NCBI GenBank assembly: GCA_024449915.1 | Contig: JAMZAV010001436.1 | Location: 62,001 to 126,000 of the forward strand | DNA length: 64,000 nucleotides | DNA from: Sweltsa coloradensis | Lineage: Eukaryota; Arthropoda; Insecta; Plecoptera; Chloroperlidae | Direction: 5' to 3' | Shown here: positions 47,504 to 57,969 of the stretch, piece by piece | How positions within the stretch are numbered: position 1 is the stretch's first letter | How the letters are laid out: each line of letters starts with the position of its first letter | Notes under the pieces: generated by a model | The model's input: only the letters and a program-made list of their open reading frames with translations | Database searches by the model: none | What the model was told of the DNA's origin: nothing | Made by a program: the position numbers and the translations under genes

Positions 47504-49606
47504 TAGCGGCAAAATGTGAGACATTTGGGTACCGGGCTGATTTATAGGTAAAAAACCCCAATAAATCCGAATTTGCCCGGTACCACCTCGAAATTTTGGC
47601 CCGTTTGCCCAGAAGCTAAGATGGCGTCCACAAGGTGTAAAATCCGGATAAACCCATTAAAAGTACTATTTCTGTTCATTGAACACGCCAGTGGAGTTCA
47701 TTTTACGGTTTTAGGGTCGCAGAAAACGATTCAAAGTGTTGCGTAAAAGCTCCAGAAACGGAAGTACCATTTTTAAAATGGCGGCCACTTTGATGGAGAA
47801 AACTGGGTCTATTTTCCCCTTTGAGTAAATACCATTTTAAACGTGTGAGACATTGTGGTACTGGGCTGAATTATGGGTAATAAGCCCCGCTGAATCTTAA
47901 TCTGCCCGGTACTACCTCAGATTTTGACCCATTTGCCCGGAATTCAAGATGGCGTCCTACATGGTGTTGAAAAACGCAGGAAAAGTCCTATTAATTTTGG
48001 GTAAACACTTAAGGAGGGTTCATTTTAAGGTTTTCAGGGTCAAGGAAAACGATGAAATGTGTTGCGGAAACGCAAAAGAACCGGAAGTACCATTTTCAAA
48101 ATGGCGGCCACGTTCATGTGGAAAAAACGGGTTTTTCCGTTTTTCGGGATAAATACCATTTCATGTGTGAGACATTTGGGTACCGGCATAATTTGTAAGT
48201 AACAAACTATGTCGAATCTGAATTTGCCCGGTACCATCTTGGATTTTGACCCATTTGCCCGGATTTCATGATGGCGTGCAACAAGTTGTTAAAAAGGGAT
48301 ACACCTAGTTAAAGTCCTATTAGTGCTGGATGAACACCTTAGAAACGTTCATTAAAGGGTTTTCCGGGTCAAGAAGAGCGATGGAACGGGTTGCGGTAAC
48401 GCCCAAGAAACGGAAGTACCATTTTCAAAATGGCGGCCACTTTGATATGGCAAAGAGTGTTTTTTGCCCCCTTTGGGTAAATACCGTTTTATACGTGTGA
48501 TATATTGTGGTACCGGGTTGAATTATGGGTAACAAGCCCGCTGAATCTTAATCAGCCCGGTACCACCACCAGCGAGGCTACTTACCCATAATTCAGCCTG
48601 GTACCACAATGCCTCACACGTATGAAATGGTATTCACCCAAAGGGGGCAAATTTTTTTTCGCCATATCAAAGTGGCCGCCATTTGAAAAAGGTACTTCCG
48701 TTTACTGGGCGTTACCGCAACAAGTTCCATCGCTCTTCTTGACCCGGAAAACTCTTTCATGAACTCTTCTAAAGTGTTCATCCAAGCACTAATAGGACTA
48801 TAAATAGATGTATCCCTTTTAAACAACTTGCTGCACGTCATCATGAAATCCGGGCAAATGGGTCAAAATCCAAGATGGTACCGAGCAAATTCAAATTCGA
48901 CATAGTTTGTTACTTATAAATTATGCCGGTACCCAAATGTTTCACTCATGAAATGGTATTTATCCCGAACAACGGAAAAACCCAGTTTTTCCACATGAAC
49001 GTGGCCGCCATTTTGAAATGGTACTTCCGGTTCTTTGGCGTTTCCGCAACACATTCCATCGTTCTTCTTGACCCCGAAAACCTGAAAATGAACCCTCCTT
49101 AAGTGTTTACCCAAAATTAATAGGACTTTTCCTGCGCTTTTCAACACCGTGCTGGACGCCATCTTGAATTCCGGTCAAATGGGTCAAAATCTGAGGTGGT
49201 ACCCGGAAGATTAAGATTCAGCGGGGTTTATTTCCTATAATACAGCCTGGTACCACAATGTCTCACACGTAAAAAATGGTATTTATACTCAAAGGGGGAA
49301 AAAAAACAGTTTTCTCCATGAAAGTGGCCGTCATTTTGAAAATGGTACTTCCGTTTCTGGAGCTTTTACGCAACACTTCGAATCGTTCTCCACGACCTCT
49401 AAAACCGTAAAATGAACCCCTCTGACGTCAATGAACAAAAATAGTACTTTTAATGGGTTTATCCGAATTTTACACCTTGTTGGACGCCATCTTGGATTCT
49501 GGGCAAACGGGCCAAAATCCGAGGTGGTACCGGGCAAATTCGGATTGATTGAGGTTTTTTACCTATAAATCAGCCCGTAACCCAAATGTCTCACATTATG
49601 CCGCTA
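47504..49606. repeat. large foldback (2.1 kb) with arms of about 330-bp tandem repeats
   Basis: The left arm (47504 to about 48560) starts TAGCGGCAAAATGTGAGAC. The right arm (about 48580-49606) ends with the complement GTCTCACATTATGCCGCTA. Each arm has about three units: GTGAGACATT followed by GGTACCGGG or a variant occurs at about 47517, 47847, 48169 and 48500. Each unit holds AAGATGGCGTCC and GTACCATTTTCAAAATGGCG. Matching ORFs on opposite strands (47949-48152 plus, 48914-49162 minus) encode nearly the same peptide because the DNA is mirrored, not because a gene is conserved. The layout resembles foldback elements, whose long inverted repeats are tandem arrays. No transposase is seen. Confidence 0.85.
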
Positions 49607-50144
49607 GTATTAAAAATCTTAAATTTTTTTACCAGTCTACTATGCCAGCACAACATTGTTTTGATATGAACTTGCTCAACTGTTTGTTTACATAATTGCA
49701 ACAATCAAATCATTTCATACAACTTGTCTTTCGATTGGCCCGCGTTTATGAAGGCACTGCCATCTAGAATAAATATAGAACTTTTTCGAGCTCTTTGCTA
49801 TACGCAAATCTTTTTAAAGTGTTTGGATTTCGTGATACTCTTTCAACCATAGGGTTTAATATCAATGCTTTCAACTCACAACCCATGACGTTTTCCACGA
49901 TACCGTTCAAAAATACCAATTCCTTCGAAAACGAAAACGACTTCGTTTTCAAATTGCGTTTTCAACTCATCTCCCACGAACTCAAGAATTGGGGTCCAGT
50001 CCTTATACCGTCGTTATACCATGGTTATACCACCTATACCCAGGATGTACATGAATCCGGGTCTAGATATTTTACATCCTATATTGTTACTGCTAATACC
50101 ATAGAATTTAAATCAACTTTGATACAAATATTATATTTTAGCAA
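49607..50144. other. unrecognised sequence
   Basis: Holds the longest ORF outside obvious repeats on the plus strand (49795-50148, 117 codons). I see no domain, signal peptide or repeat in it, and an overlapping minus ORF exists. It is not called as a gene. Confidence 0.35.
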
Positions 50145-50560
50145 ATAATTTTGTAATGGAACTTGAAAAAGTAATGAGATCACACACATAACAAAAACTT
50201 GTAGAAATACAGCCAAACCTTACACACTCAAAAGGAATGAGATCTAAAAAAAGGGCCAAGCTCATCTACCCTTCCACATAAACGTACAGTGTCCAATAAC
50301 AGCATCCTCGAAAAGCTTGGCAAAATAGAATTTGCATGTTTACGTTTAAATTAATTACAAAAAAAGAACTTTGATAAACTATTACGTTAAATTAATAATC
50401 GCAAATTCTATTTTGAAAAGCTTTTCGAGGATGCTGTTATGGGACACTGTACGTTTATGTGGAAGGGTAGATGAGCTTGGCCCTTTTTTTAGATCTCATT
50501 CCTTTTGAGTGTGTAAGGTTTGGCTGTATTTCTACAAGTTTTTGTTATGTGTGTTACACT
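50145..50560. repeat. near-perfect hairpin, arms of about 160 bp
   Basis: The left arm (about 50185-50340) includes AGCTCATCTACCCTTCCACA, TAAACGTACAGTGTCC and AACAGCATCCTCGAAAAGC. The right arm (about 50400-50556) is its reverse complement with very few differences. A loop of about 55 bp separates them. The left flank (GGAACTTGAAAAAGTAATGAG) matches the subfamily A element at 44250-44270, so part of a Helitron-like element was captured in the arm. High identity implies recent origin or gene conversion. Confidence 0.85.
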
Positions 50561-50866
50561 ATTCTATTACCTTTGAGTATGGAACCATGGTTATATACTC
50601 AATGCTATTACTAGGAAAACGCCAAAGTCGTTGTTAGACGAGTGAGCGAGTCATGTGTTGAGTACCCGGGAACATTTTATTTCCTTCCCCTACCTAAGGC
50701 TTGATCCAGCATGGGTTACTCCATACAGTTGACGCGCCCTTATACTAACTAAACTTACAACTCTATTATTTGTTCCTTATAAATCAATCAAACTTAAATG
50801 AAAAAGTACCCGGGTACTTAACACATGACTCGCTCACTCGTCCAACAACGACTTTGGCGTATTCCT

Positions 50867-50943
50867 CTTCTTTTGTAGGCTAAGGAGCCTTTATCCCCGG
50901 AATGTAGGAGACCAAGGTTCAAACAACGGTCGGGATAGATTTT
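50867..50943 (+). repeat. tRNA-like segment (tRNA2 family), cut by an insertion
   Basis: TAGGCTAAGGAGCC, GGAATGTAGGAGACC and AAGGTTCAAACAACGG align with 1930-1985. The spacing from the preceding CCT terminus to GGCTAAGG is 11 bp in both loci, so the junction is inherited. The B box is damaged (GGTTCAAACAACG). Confidence 0.55.
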
Positions 50944-51587
50944 TGGATGAGCGAAGCGAGCGAAGGAAACTTCCATTTCACTACACTGGAGAAAAAAATC
51001 CGGAATGTTTTTCTTTTTGTATTTTTGTCTGTTTGTTAACACGATTACGGCTAAACCGATTCTCCAATTGCGATGCAATTTTCTGGAGGCCTTCTAAATC
51101 TCTGAAGTTAGAACTGCCACGTTTTTGAGCGCAATCGAGAAATTATTTCCCATGAAAATCGCAATTTAACGATTTATTCGATTTTTTAAAAAATTTCTTC
51201 GACTTATAACACCTACATGCTTTATATGATTGTAATGATTTTTCTACAGAACCTTAATTTTATGCATTTATATTTGTGTGTGAAATTTGAGCGCTATCGA
51301 AAAATTATTTCTCGTGAAAATCGTAATTTTACGATTTTTTAGATTTTTTAAAACTTTCATTGACTCATAACACCTTCATGCTTTATCCGATTATAGTGAT
51401 TTTTGCACCGAACCTTAATTTTATGAATTAATATATTTGTGTGAAATTTTAACGCAATCAATACATTATTTCTCATGAAAATTGCAATTTTTCGCTTTTT
51501 TCATTTTTTCAAAAATTTCTTCGTTCATAACACCTATATGCTTTATCTGATTGTAATGATTTTTTCACTGAACCTTAATTTTATGTA

Positions 51588-52347
51588 CTAGGAAAACGCT
51601 TAAGTCCCGCCGCGTTGTTGGATGAGCGTAATTGGTGCATTGAGCTACCATTGTGTTATGTGGATTTTCTGTTGTTCTGTGGAAAAATCATTCCTAAGTT
51701 GAAGATTTTTTTAAAATTAATTTAAATTAAATAAAAAATAAACTTTAATCTTTAATTTTTTTAATTAATCGTAATTTTAAAAAAGAAAAAAAATCGTAAA
51801 TTTTCGATTTTCAATAAGAAATAGTTATTCGATTGTGCTCAAATTTCACAAGAATATATTAATTGATAAAATTAAGATTCCGTAAAAAAAATCATTACAA
51901 TCGGATAAAGCATGTAGGTGTTAAAAGTCAAAGAATTGTTTTAAAAAAGAAAAAACACGTAAAATTTCGATTTTTATACGAAATAATTTTTCGATTGCGC
52001 TCAAATTTTACACGAATATCTTAATTCATAAAATAAAGGTTCTGTGAAAAAATCATTAAAATCGGATAAAGCATGTAGGTGTAATAAGGCGAAGAAATTT
52101 TAAAAAAATCGAAAAAAATCATAACATTGCGATTTTGATAAGAAATAATTTTTCGATTGTGCTCAAAAACGTGGCAGTTCTAAGTTCAGAGATTTCAAAG
52201 ACCTCCATAAAATTTCATCGCAATCGGATAGCGGTTTAGCTGGAATCGTGTTAACAAACAGACAAAAATACATTAAAAAAAGAAAAAAAAACGTTCAGGA
52301 TTTTTCTCTCCAGTGTAGTGAAATGGAATCTTCGCTACGCTCATCCA
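51588..52347 (-). mobile_element. nested complete Helitron-like element, subfamily A (760 bp)
   Basis: The minus-strand 5' end is TTGGATGAGCGTAGCGAAG, with CACTACACTGGAGAG downstream. The 3' end is at 51588 (plus strand CTAGGAAAACGCTTAAGTCC, CGCCGCGTTGTTGGATGAGC). Core units carry AATCGGATAAAGCATGTAGG at about 51900 and 52061. It interrupts TTAATTTTATGTA|AAAATATATATTCG of the surrounding element and leaves no duplication beyond the shared A/T. It is the youngest layer at this locus. Confidence 0.85.
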
Positions 52348-52503
52348 AAAATATATATTCGTGTGAAATTTGAGGTCAATTGAAGAATAATTTTTAACGT
52401 GTATCTTAATAACGCCTTTTTAAAATTCAAATTACATCAAGAGGCGGTGACCTAACCAAAGAACATCCAAAGAAACTCGTCGTCCTATAGCCCGAATTGT
52501 TCA

Positions 52504-52917
52504 TCTTCGCAAACGCTTTTTCAGGCGCGTTGTTGGATGAGCGAATTAATTGGTGCATTGAGCTGCCATGTGTAATGCAGATTATTTAAATTGATTTCGT
52601 TTTCCCATTGCTATGGCCTGCGAGACACGCTTGGTAATATTGTTTTAATTTTACGACATGAAAATCAGGGGTGCATCAACCGGGTAGGTCATTTCGCATT
52701 TCGCATTTTCACGCATCAAATCACAATTTGTTGTGTAGAGGCTGGCAGACACCTTGTGCTTGGGGCATACTGACCTTTTCTGCCAACCTTCCTACTAAGC
52801 CTTTTTTTGTGGAAAATAAATAATAATAATAAAAATAATAATAACACATGGCAGCTCAATGCACCAATTACGCTCATCCAACAACGCGCCTGAAAAGGCG
52901 TTTGCGAAGCTTCCTAG
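52504..52917. repeat. inverted pair of Helitron-like 3' ends (about 414 bp)
   Basis: The left end (CTTCGCAAACGC, then GTTGTTGGATGAGCG, TTGGTGCATTGAGCTGCC) mirrors the right end (GGCAGCTCAATGCACCAA, CGCTCATCCAACAACGC, GCTTCCTAG). The arms are about 75 bp. The interior includes an AATAAT microsatellite and a 60-codon ORF that I do not recognise. The left terminal CTAGGAAG is lost. Confidence 0.65.
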
Positions 52918-53378
52918 TGTAATTTCTGATTTTTTTTTCTGGAAAATTAAAGAACGTGTTTTGAAATGCATATTTTACAGTTCCATGGAAAATAGTCAGT
53001 ACGAAATACGAGTGAAGATTGAAAAGTTTCTCCGTGCGGAATTTTGGGTAACTTTGAGCGTGCAAAATTCGTTACACCTTGGTCACCGTCTACATTAAAA
53101 AAATGAATCGATGAAAATTATTTTTTAAAGACAAAAGCATTGTCGTTAAATTAAATCCTACACATGTTCAGTCTATTTTCAATTTATTATTTCTTGTAGG
53201 TTTAAATCGCAACGGATTTTGCTCATCACGGATGTCTATTTAAAATATCAGTTCAATCTGTTTTGGCATTTGGTCGTATGTGATCGCACAGACAGATAGA
53301 TAAACAGACATTCTCACAGTGAGTGCCATTCCGTTCGACCTGCGTTGTAAGACTTATTTCGCTGTGCTCACTCGTTTA

Positions 53379-53533
53379 ATTATTGTAGGCTATTGTATAG
53401 AAGGCTCAATAAACCATTCGTGTATCCTTCAATTCTGTTTAACCATAGCTTAAATGAATTCGTAGTTGAATTATTTATTTATTTATTATATTCATAATTT
53501 TTTCATTAAATATATTTTTCTATGTATTGATTC
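53379..53533. other. AT-rich spacer with TATT run
   Basis: Contains TTATTTATTTATTTATTATA at about 53471-53490. Nothing else recognised. Confidence 0.4.
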
Positions 53534-53656
53534 ATAGCAGTTGTCGTAAAAGTTTGCCCCGACTGGGGTTCGCACCCAGAACCTCTGGCTTAACGTACCA
53601 TAGCTCTACCAATTGAGCCACCGGGACAACAGAACAAACCTTTACTAAACTGCTAG
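53534..53656 (-). mobile_element. TIR-tRNA-TIR element (tRNA1 family) with near-complete cloverleaf
   Basis: The minus-strand tRNA-like core (53627-53556) folds well. The acceptor stem GTCCCGG pairs with TCGGGGC (one G.T), the D arm is GCTC...GAGC around AATTGGTA, the anticodon stem has 4 of 5 pairs around ACGTTAA, and the T stem CTGGG/CCCAG surrounds TGCGAAC. Position 33 is C instead of the near-universal U and the T-loop is altered, so function as a tRNA is unlikely. The arms ATAGCAGTTGTCGTAAAAG (left) and TTTACTAAACTGCTAG (right) are inverted and flank the tRNA directly. Confidence 0.7.
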
Positions 53657-54145
53657 TTGCTGTGACTGTTGACTTCCATGACATTAATCCAACAGAAGAC
53701 TGCAATGAAGCTGTCAAATCTGAAAGATCGCATGGATAAATCCAATCACATCTCATCTCCCATGAGTTGTAGAGTGAATATAAGGTTTTTAAGCATAAGC
53801 CCGCTTTAATTTTAATATTGATTGATCGATCAATTGAATAGGGCCCACCGTTGCACTCTTCACGGGGGTGGGGGGGGGATGAAGGGCTGACGTCTTTCGC
53901 AGTACTCCATGTGATAGAAACCGTAATAATGTGGACACTTCAAGTCATGCCAACTCACAAACTCAATACCTGTTTAGTGTTTACATTCTTTCTTGAATTG
54001 TACACCCCTACATTTCATTTGTAGAGACCTGTCGCTTCGTCTTTCAGTCGCATCAGATACGACGCTATGGACAGAAGGAAACATATGCGTGGTTTTTGAA
54101 AATTCGAAAAATGTATTCATTTGTTTTAAATCCTGTTAGTTATAA
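53657..54145. other. unrecognised sequence
   Basis: Includes a G-rich run at about 53865-53880. No exon or repeat identified. Confidence 0.35.
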
Positions 54146-54385
54146 AAACCGATATCCAAAAGAGACAGTGTAAGCGACTATAGTTTCCTGTATGAATTGG
54201 TTAACTACTATATCCTCAAAGGGTCAATGTACTATGATTGCTTATCAGGAAAATGCCATGATTTTGAAAACCGCTATGACCGTAGGTATACCACAAGACT
54301 AAGGTGTGACCAATTTGGATTTATGTCTTGCGCCAAAACTTGTTCATACAAACACAAACCTTTTTACGAAATGATCAATAATTAA
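54146..54385 (+). CDS. possible terminal exon of a small cysteine-rich protein (tentative)
   Basis: After an in-frame stop at 54143-54145, the frame stays open for about 79 codons to the TAA at 54383-54385. The C-terminal half has five cysteines (YYDCLSGKCHD, RLRCDQFGFMSCAKTCSYK) in a hydrophilic context. An AATAAA lies at 54482-54487, about 97 bp after the stop, as expected of a last exon. There is no in-frame ATG near the left edge, so any gene would need upstream exons; AG dinucleotides at about 54160-54184 could be acceptors. I cannot name a family; FMSCAKTC is only vaguely like ShK-type endings. It could be chance. Confidence 0.22.
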   Translation, partial: KPISKRDSVSDYSFLYELVNYYILKGSMYYDCLSGKCHDFENRYDRRYTTRLRCDQFGFMSCAKTCSYKHKPFYEMINN

Positions 54386-55740
54386 ACCGGTGGGGGAAAA
54401 CTTGACAATTTAACTGGTAAAAATGATTTATACATCCGTAGGATGGTCTTTTGGTGAGAGTATTTATTCTCGTTAATACAAAATAAACCCTTTTCACATT
54501 CCTTCAGGCTAAAGCGGCAACATTGTCACTGGAAAATCTATAAAACCCCGCATCCAAAAGGCGATTGTGGTATAGATAACTATATGTTTTGAACAAGAGG
54601 TTAAAGACCGAGGAGTGTTTCACCACTACCTTCTATCTTATTAATTATTGAATTAGTGGAAAACTTCGCATTTTAAAATTATTGTATCCTTGATATCAAC
54701 CACTAAGTAGTTATGGTTTTTATTAGGTCAATGACCAGTGAAGGTTAGTGCCTAAAGAATTGGGATCGGTATAATTTTTTATTTCTTCCGCGGTTTTTGA
54801 GTTTCCTTATTTCAATCCATCCCTACTTATAAAATTACATTTCCAAACAATAATACTACACAGTATAAAAACTAACTCACCAGCCCCAAGTTAAAACGTA
54901 TTTACATCAATCTCCATTGTTGTGCGTTGCAGAATATTCAGAATGTGTGTACAATATACTGAATTCAAATGTAAGCAAGCATTGCATATAATGTTGTTAT
55001 TTTTCGGGTGATGACTGAGTTATTGCAATATGATTTCTCATTTACGTTTCTAAGCAAAACAAGTTGGATTGTTGATGTCTTGATCGCTTTGAGAAAAAAA
55101 AAATCAAATGTGTTAGTTTATTAACCTAAATTTGACACTAGCTTTCTTTTTCATATCGGGCTTCCATGTGAAAAACAACGTTACTTATCACATAGACCGG
55201 TTGAAATGAAATCGGTGTTAACTACTCTTCACATTATATTCTTCTACCTTAACGTCACTCTCGCAATGCTCATTACTACCAACCAAATGTAAGTATGACG
55301 ATGGATATTTCTATTTTAATACAACGTTGAGACAACACGGTTCAACATCAATCTTTTATTGTCATCTTCAATTATTTCCATAAAGTTCATGCAGCCATTA
55401 TCAGCTGTTCTCAGCCACTTTCTTACGATGTAACACTCTCTCCTCCAGTCGTTTGACTAAAGAGTGAGCAAAGTTTCGGGTGCCCCTGTCTAGGTCTAGG
55501 AACTAGGAAGGTAGCGGACCTAACGGGTTCCTATTGACAGGTAGACAAATGCACCACCTACTGGCGAGGTGAGAAGATCATTAGTTATAAGCACCGGACC
55601 GGCTGCCTCTGGTACTGATGGCACATATCTTAGGGTGCGAGGGAACCATGAGGAGCAATGCCCTACGCTGACCCATATTAACCACGATGAGCGTTTCTGT
55701 ACCATGTTCAGGCAATCCTGACTGACCCATATTAGCCAGT
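54386..55740. other. mostly unassigned; degenerate repeat relatives near the right edge
   Basis: At about 54538-54590 TATAAAACCCCGCATCCAAAAG resembles 54141-54165 (TATAAAAACCGATATCCAAAAG), hinting at a local duplication. At 55440-55740 the DNA is GC-richer and contains isolated pieces of the following 188-bp unit (CTGACCCATATTA at about 55668, CAATCCTGACTGACCCATA at about 55713). Confidence 0.35.
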
Positions 55741-56346
55741 AGGTGGGAGACGATGAGAGTAGACATATCTGATGGCGTCGCTTCTGTTCCAGTTCCAGGC
55801 AATCCTGACTGACCCATATTAGTCAGTAGGACACACATATACCGCTGGCCAAGGTCCCCTGTGGGATCTCTAACCAACGAATAGAATGAGAAACCATTAG
55901 AATGGGAAAAAAGGAATAGAAAAAAGGTAGGTGGGAGACGATGAGAGTGGACATATCTGATGGCGTCGCTTCTGTTCCATGTTCAGGAAATCCTGACTGA
56001 CCCATATTAGTCAGTAGGACACACATATACCGCTGGCCAAGGTCCCCTGTGGGATCTCTAACCAACGAATAGAATGAGAAACCATTAGAATGGGAAAAAA
56101 GGAATAGAAAAAAGGTAGGTGGGAGACGGTGAGAGTGGACATATCTGATGGCGTCGCTTCTGTTCCATGTTCAGGCAATCCTGACTGACCCATATTAGTC
56201 AGTAGGACACACATATACCGCTGGCCAAGGTCCCCTGTGGGATCTCTAACCAACGAACAGAATGAGAAACCATTAGAATGGGAAAAAACGAATAGAAAAA
56301 GGTAGGTGGCAGACGATGAGAGTGGACATATCTGAAGGCGTCGCTT
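55741..56346. repeat. tandem array, 188-bp unit, about 3.2 copies
   Basis: AGGTGGGAGACGATGAGAGT or close variants start at 55741, 55929, 56117 and 56304 (periods 188, 188, 187). The units are nearly identical and include CAATCCTGACTGACCCATAT, CCGCTGGCCAAGGTCCCC and GAATGGGAAAAAAGG. Repeated 80-codon minus ORFs arise from the units. Because 188 is not a multiple of three, no continuous repeat protein results. The last unit is cut at GGCGTCGCTTC, where a SINE head begins. Confidence 0.9.
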
Positions 56347-56446
56347 CAGCGGAGAGAATCCTGGAAAAAACTCAGTCAGGATTGCCGCTTGCGGGATTCA
56401 AATCCGTGACGTCAGATTCAGTCTTGATCTTAACGATTGAGCTACA
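56347..56446 (-). mobile_element. SINE head (family S), tRNA-derived
   Basis: The minus strand begins GTAGCTCAATCGTTAAGATC (A box), continues to GGATTTGAATCCCGC (B box) and then GCAATCCTGACTGAGTTTTT. The rest of the SINE is replaced by the 188-bp array, whose unit also contains CAATCCTGACTGA. The array may therefore have started from a SINE body. Confidence 0.7.
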
Positions 56447-57961
56447 TAATATGCACTGTCGATGAATTGATTTGTTTACTAATAAAGTGTTGTTAAACAC
56501 TAAAAAGTTATATTCGTATATAACGTAGTCAATTTATACCAACTCGAGACGTTGATGGGAAGTGCAAAATAGCACCAAAATCATCTAATAGATGTGTGTG
56601 CATGAACAACATTACCCGCCAAGGATTGCTTGCTGAATTTAGACGTGTTAGGCCAAGGTGATTGCAGCAACGAGAAAAATCCAAGGTGTATAATTTTTAT
56701 CTCATTCTGAGATTCAGTATTTCAATCACAAATCAATCCACATTACAAGTGACTTCAACTTATGTGTATACGTCATTGAGAAGAATTATTAAGATAAATG
56801 TTCAACAGCCAGGCCTAAATCCCGCCTAAATTAATAAAATACAATTATCTAATTCAAGATCTTATATTCCACTCGTGTGGACCTATTTAAGGTACTAGCC
56901 AAACCGCTCCATTGACACTTCCTCACAGAACGTTTAAAATATGATTTGAATTATTAAGTACATTTTGTGTAAAGTTTCACACTTGCCATTTAAAATGTCT
57001 GCATTTAATTTGCAACAACCTACTATCGTTATATCTATAATTGCATGTTGGGTCGGGCCACGATCTAAATTAGTTCGCCTAAGATAAAAGCTAAGCGAAA
57101 AGCTTGTCTAAGGTGTCGAAACAGGACGCGCGCTCTTCTATCGCACTAACATTATAAACTTGTTGACTGACGATTTACCAAACTTATCTTCGGAGCGCAA
57201 TCTTGATAATGTGCAGGTATTTTCGAGGGCACCAACATTCCAGGTTTTGATCTTATTTTTCAATTTTGATTGTAGCGAATTTAATTGTTAGTTATAAAAA
57301 GTTGTTTTAAATATAGGAGCGGATCTCGCTAATAGAGACATGCCATTTATTATCTATTCCTAAACACTATGGTTAACATGTCATTAATTTTATAAACTCT
57401 AGCGTATTACTTATAAAACCGCCCGATCTCGGGGCAACATTTAAAGGAAACTAATTAACAGATTGTTCTTGAATTAAACATGTCTAGACGTTTTCATTTT
57501 CAAACAAGCATTTAAGCAAACATTTTTCAAAGTTTTTTTTTAAGAACGAAATATAGATATCACCTAATTATTCTCTCAAATCAAAATTTATAAAAATATC
57601 GAAAATATTAAATAAAATATTCAGACAAAAATTTCTATCCCCAACAATAGGCTGAAACTAAACTAAAGAGGGGAATGTATAGGCGTGTACAAAAACAATT
57701 CCTCATTCGGTCGTATTATGGATTGAGGGATGATTTCAAAATATGAACAAAACTGTGATACAATTTAAATTTTAAATAGCAATGGACGATAAAAGAATAA
57801 ACACAGATTGGGTTGGGAAAGGTTCAACCAGAAAAGATGGTGGTAAAGAAAAATATGGAAAATAACTGGTGGGGGTCCCTGAGGAAGAATAAAGTGAAGA
57901 GGAATAATACAGGGGAAGGAAAATATTATGTGTGGGAAGTGTCAAGCATGGCTAGCCCAGG
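56447..57961. other. unrecognised AT-rich sequence
   Basis: No exon, RNA gene or repeat family recognised. Confidence 0.4.
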
Positions 57962-57969
57962 GGGCCATG

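Larger units (their letters stand above)
50944..52917 (+). mobile_element. Helitron-like element, subfamily A, inserted in the composite and itself interrupted
   Basis: The 5' end TTGGATGAGCGAAGCGAGCG is at about 50943-50944, followed by CATTTCACTACACTGGAG. Three core units are marked by TGCTTTAT..GATTGTAATGA (about 51210, 51389, 51540). After the nested element at 51588-52347 the core resumes (ATATATTCGTGTGAAATTTG). The 3' end is at 52917 (CGCTCATCCAACAACGCGCC, hairpin, GCTTCCTAG). An extra inverted 3' end lies inside at about 52504 (CTTCGCAAACGC, TTTTTCAGGCGCGTTGTTGG). About 1.2 kb remains after removing the nested copy. Confidence 0.75.
50611..53378 (-). mobile_element. second copy of the subfamily B composite, split by nested elements
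   Basis: The parts match 1735-2475 in order. The inverted pair of 3' ends is at 50611-50866 and the tRNA-like segment at 50867-50943. After an interruption of 1974 bp, the body at 52919-53378 (TTTTGAAATGCATA, TACGAAATACG, GAGCGTGCAA, TTACACCTTGGTCAC, TATTTTCAATTTATTATTTC) corresponds to 2037-2475. The minus-strand 5' end TTAAACGAGTGAGCACAGCG is near 53378. The interruption falls at GATAGATTT|TRTAATTTCT, which is continuous in the first copy. Without the insertion the element is about 790 bp. Confidence 0.75.

Noticed and set aside
47949..49162. Nearly identical peptides on opposite strands, looking like a duplicated gene
   Set aside because: Explained by the large inverted repeat; the tandem units do not keep the frame open and no gene features are present.
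49795..50148. 117-codon plus-strand ORF
   Set aside because: No domain, signal peptide, repeat or splice context recognised; an opposing ORF overlaps it. Length alone is not convincing in a 64-kb AT-rich window.
55581..56253. Repeated 80-98 codon minus-strand ORFs
   Set aside because: They repeat with the 188-bp DNA unit, whose period is not a multiple of three, so no continuous protein is encoded.
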